From Methylopumilus sp003533095 (lineage in GTDB: Bacteria > Pseudomonadota > Gammaproteobacteria > Burkholderiales > Methylophilaceae): a stretch of DNA of 7,989 bases. Position numbers and translations under genes: made by a program. Below the pieces are notes generated by a model. It was not told the origin of the DNA. It searched no databases and was given only the letters and a program-made list of their open reading frames with translations. Of this stretch, positions 7,229-7,989 are shown one piece after another. The stretch lies in NCBI GenBank assembly GCA_963977845.1, contig CAXBPZ010000034.1:1-7989 (forward strand), written 5' to 3'. How positions within the stretch are numbered: the stretch's first letter is position 1; each line of letters begins with the position of its first letter.

Positions 7229-7828
7229 ATGAAACTTAAAATAGAATATTTATTAATACTAGTTAACTTGCTTTTCTCAAATCATATCTTTTCCAAAGAG
7301 TTAACTAGGTCTTGTGATGAATTATTGAGTGATAACAATTATGAAGAAGCTTTAAAAACAAAAACACCTTCTCAACTAAGACAAGCTTTAATTACAGCAG
7401 ATAAATGTTTAGATAACGCCTTGCGAGATATTGTAAACGCCGAAACCATGGGTGAACGCTTAAAAGTAGCAAAATCAAAATTTACACACAGAACCTATGA
7501 CTCAATTTGGCGGGCACATAAAATACGAAACAGTTTGGTTCACGAAACAGAATTTGAACCAACATATTCAACTTTAATTTCGGCAATTGAAGATTTACAA
7601 GATGGTGAATCTTTAAAAACTACTCGTGGTGAAACTATTTTACGAAAGAAATTATATCGTTGTGCTGAAGGAATTCAAGAAAATCTTCCCTATAAAATTC
7701 CTCAAAACCATTATGGTGATAATACTCCCACTCAAGATACTTACCTCTCTCCTCTTCACTGCTTATACAAAAATGGAATGCGTCGTCCCAAACTGGTTCC
7801 GAGGTCGCGCATGAAACCAATTGGATAA
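7229..7828 (+). CDS. Uncharacterised exported/anchored protein with HEPN-like R-N-x3-H motif; 3' end probably not native
   Basis: I do not recognise a named gene. The open frame encodes 199 residues. Residues 1-22 are a basic start followed by a hydrophobic run, then HIFS-KE, a plausible signal peptide or uncleaved anchor. Residues ~47-123 look all-helical: ADKCLDNALRDI (57-68), ETMGERLKVAKSKF (72-85), and YDSIWRAHKIRNSLVHE (90-106), where Arg100, Asn101 and His105 form an R-N-x3-H motif of the HEPN type. I recall similar WxAHKxRNxxxHE segments in poorly characterised bacterial proteins, but I cannot name the family. The mature part contains cysteines 29, 60, 145 and 178. It starts 7 bp after ligA, so it probably shares the smc-zipA-ligA transcript; no ribosome-binding site is visible. 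From about residue 177 on, the frame crosses a sharp composition change and becomes antisense to an FAD monooxygenase, so the last ~20 residues are suspect and the true C-terminus is probably missing. Confidence 0.7.
   Translation: MKLKIEYLLILVNLLFSNHIFSKELTRSCDELLSDNNYEEALKTKTPSQLRQALITADKCLDNALRDIVNAETMGERLKVAKSKFTHRTYDSIWRAHKIRNSLVHETEFEPTYSTLISAIEDLQDGESLKTTRGETILRKKLYRCAEGIQENLPYKIPQNHYGDNTPTQDTYLSPLHCLYKNGMRRPKLVPRSRMKPIG
7750..7785. other. Abrupt composition junction (possible chimeric join)
   Basis: G+C is 33% in 7621-7740 (40 of 120 bases) and 53% in 7781-7980 (106 of 200 bases). The coding strand also switches here: left of the join, a plus-strand gene continues the ligA cluster; right of it, the minus strand carries a different gene already in its conserved part. 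The monooxygenase frame closes at TGA (7758-7756), and a pyrimidine tract (7744-7757) lies at the boundary. I see no terminal inverted repeat, transposase or tRNA that would explain an insertion. A chimeric assembly is the simplest reading; a genuine recombination point cannot be excluded. Confidence 0.65.
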
Positions 7829-7989
7829 TGTGATTGATACAGCGGCGTCATCCACTTACTCGCCATTTGATAATAAGCCATATGGCGCCGCCGACGCGCG
7901 GTAAATTGTTCGAATGCTGACACCACATCGCCGTGCGCTCCTAGGCACTCAGCCAATACTGCCGCATCAATCAAGGCCATATTCGCACC
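7756..7989 (-). CDS. FAD-dependent monooxygenase (UbiH/PHBH-like), C-terminal fragment
   Basis: Only the last 77 codons are visible; the gene begins beyond the right edge. At the window edge the minus strand reads GANMALIDAAVLAECL, the conserved helix that follows the GD motif in class A flavoprotein hydroxylases (ubiquinone-ring hydroxylases, p-hydroxybenzoate hydroxylase-like enzymes) and helps hold the FAD ribityl/pyrophosphate. Next come a typical FEQFTARRRRH helix and the variable C-terminal segment SKWMTPLYQSHYPIGFMRDL. The substrate cannot be told from this part. The frame stops after RRIPFLYKQ; as I remember the family, related proteins usually continue some 15-30 residues further, so the end may be cut by the junction at about 7758. 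Its base composition (53% G+C) is unlike every other gene in the window, which suggests a different source genome or transferred DNA. Confidence 0.72.
   Translation of the reverse strand, partial: GANMALIDAAVLAECLGAHGDVVSAFEQFTARRRRHMAYYQMASKWMTPLYQSHYPIGFMRDLGTSLGRRIPFLYKQ

Noticed and set aside
7626..7820. Short open frames on both strands around the right-end junction
   Set aside because: They are alternative frames over the small gene and the flavoprotein fragment, both of which have better protein-level support.
7744..7989. Insertion sequence or transposon end as the cause of the composition change
   Set aside because: There is no transposase coding, no terminal inverted repeat and no target duplication visible; the segment encodes an ordinary flavoprotein.

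Overview
The window looks like part of the chromosome of an AT-rich betaproteobacterium, with a short foreign-looking stretch at its right end. The first ~7.75 kb is AT-rich throughout (about 33% G+C in the stretch I counted, 7621-7740). It carries a conserved housekeeping cluster, smc-zipA-ligA. The short-type QueF, the proteobacterial SMC hinge and the ZipA-like protein ending in RLFS all resemble betaproteobacterial versions I recall. A small-genome Methylophilaceae-type organism (OM43/Methylopumilus-like) would fit, but that is inference and not shown by the sequence.

Layout, left to right. On the minus strand are a complete tRNA-Ala(GGC) (77 to 2) and, upstream of it, queF (581 to 135), the preQ0 reductase of queuosine biosynthesis. 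The 57-bp spacer between them holds a good candidate promoter for the tRNA and is rich in dyad symmetry. A 78-bp divergent region (582-659) has overlapping -10-like boxes facing queF and smc. On the plus strand smc (660-4160), a zipA-like gene (4183-5205), ligA (5206-7221) and an unnamed small gene (from 7229) follow with gaps of 22, 0 and 7 bp. No terminator is visible between them, so they are probably one transcription unit. The unit joins chromosome organisation (SMC), FtsZ-ring anchoring (ZipA) and DNA nick sealing (LigA).

The last gene is the least familiar. It has an N-terminal signal sequence or anchor and a helical core with a WRAHKIRNSLVHE segment, which contains an R-N-x3-H motif like that of HEPN-type domains. 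Its reading frame runs across an abrupt change at about 7755-7780. Beyond that point G+C rises to 53% (106 of 200 bases in 7781-7980), and the minus strand encodes the C-terminal part of an FAD-dependent monooxygenase (GANMALIDA motif) whose start lies beyond the window. The final ~20 residues of the small protein are therefore antisense to that gene and probably not its true C-terminus. The simplest explanation is a chimeric assembly or library join; a real recombination junction is the alternative.

The rest of the window is ordinary conserved chromosome. I see no CRISPR array, insertion sequence or convincing new system. The items most worth checking are the right-end junction and the HEPN-like exported protein.
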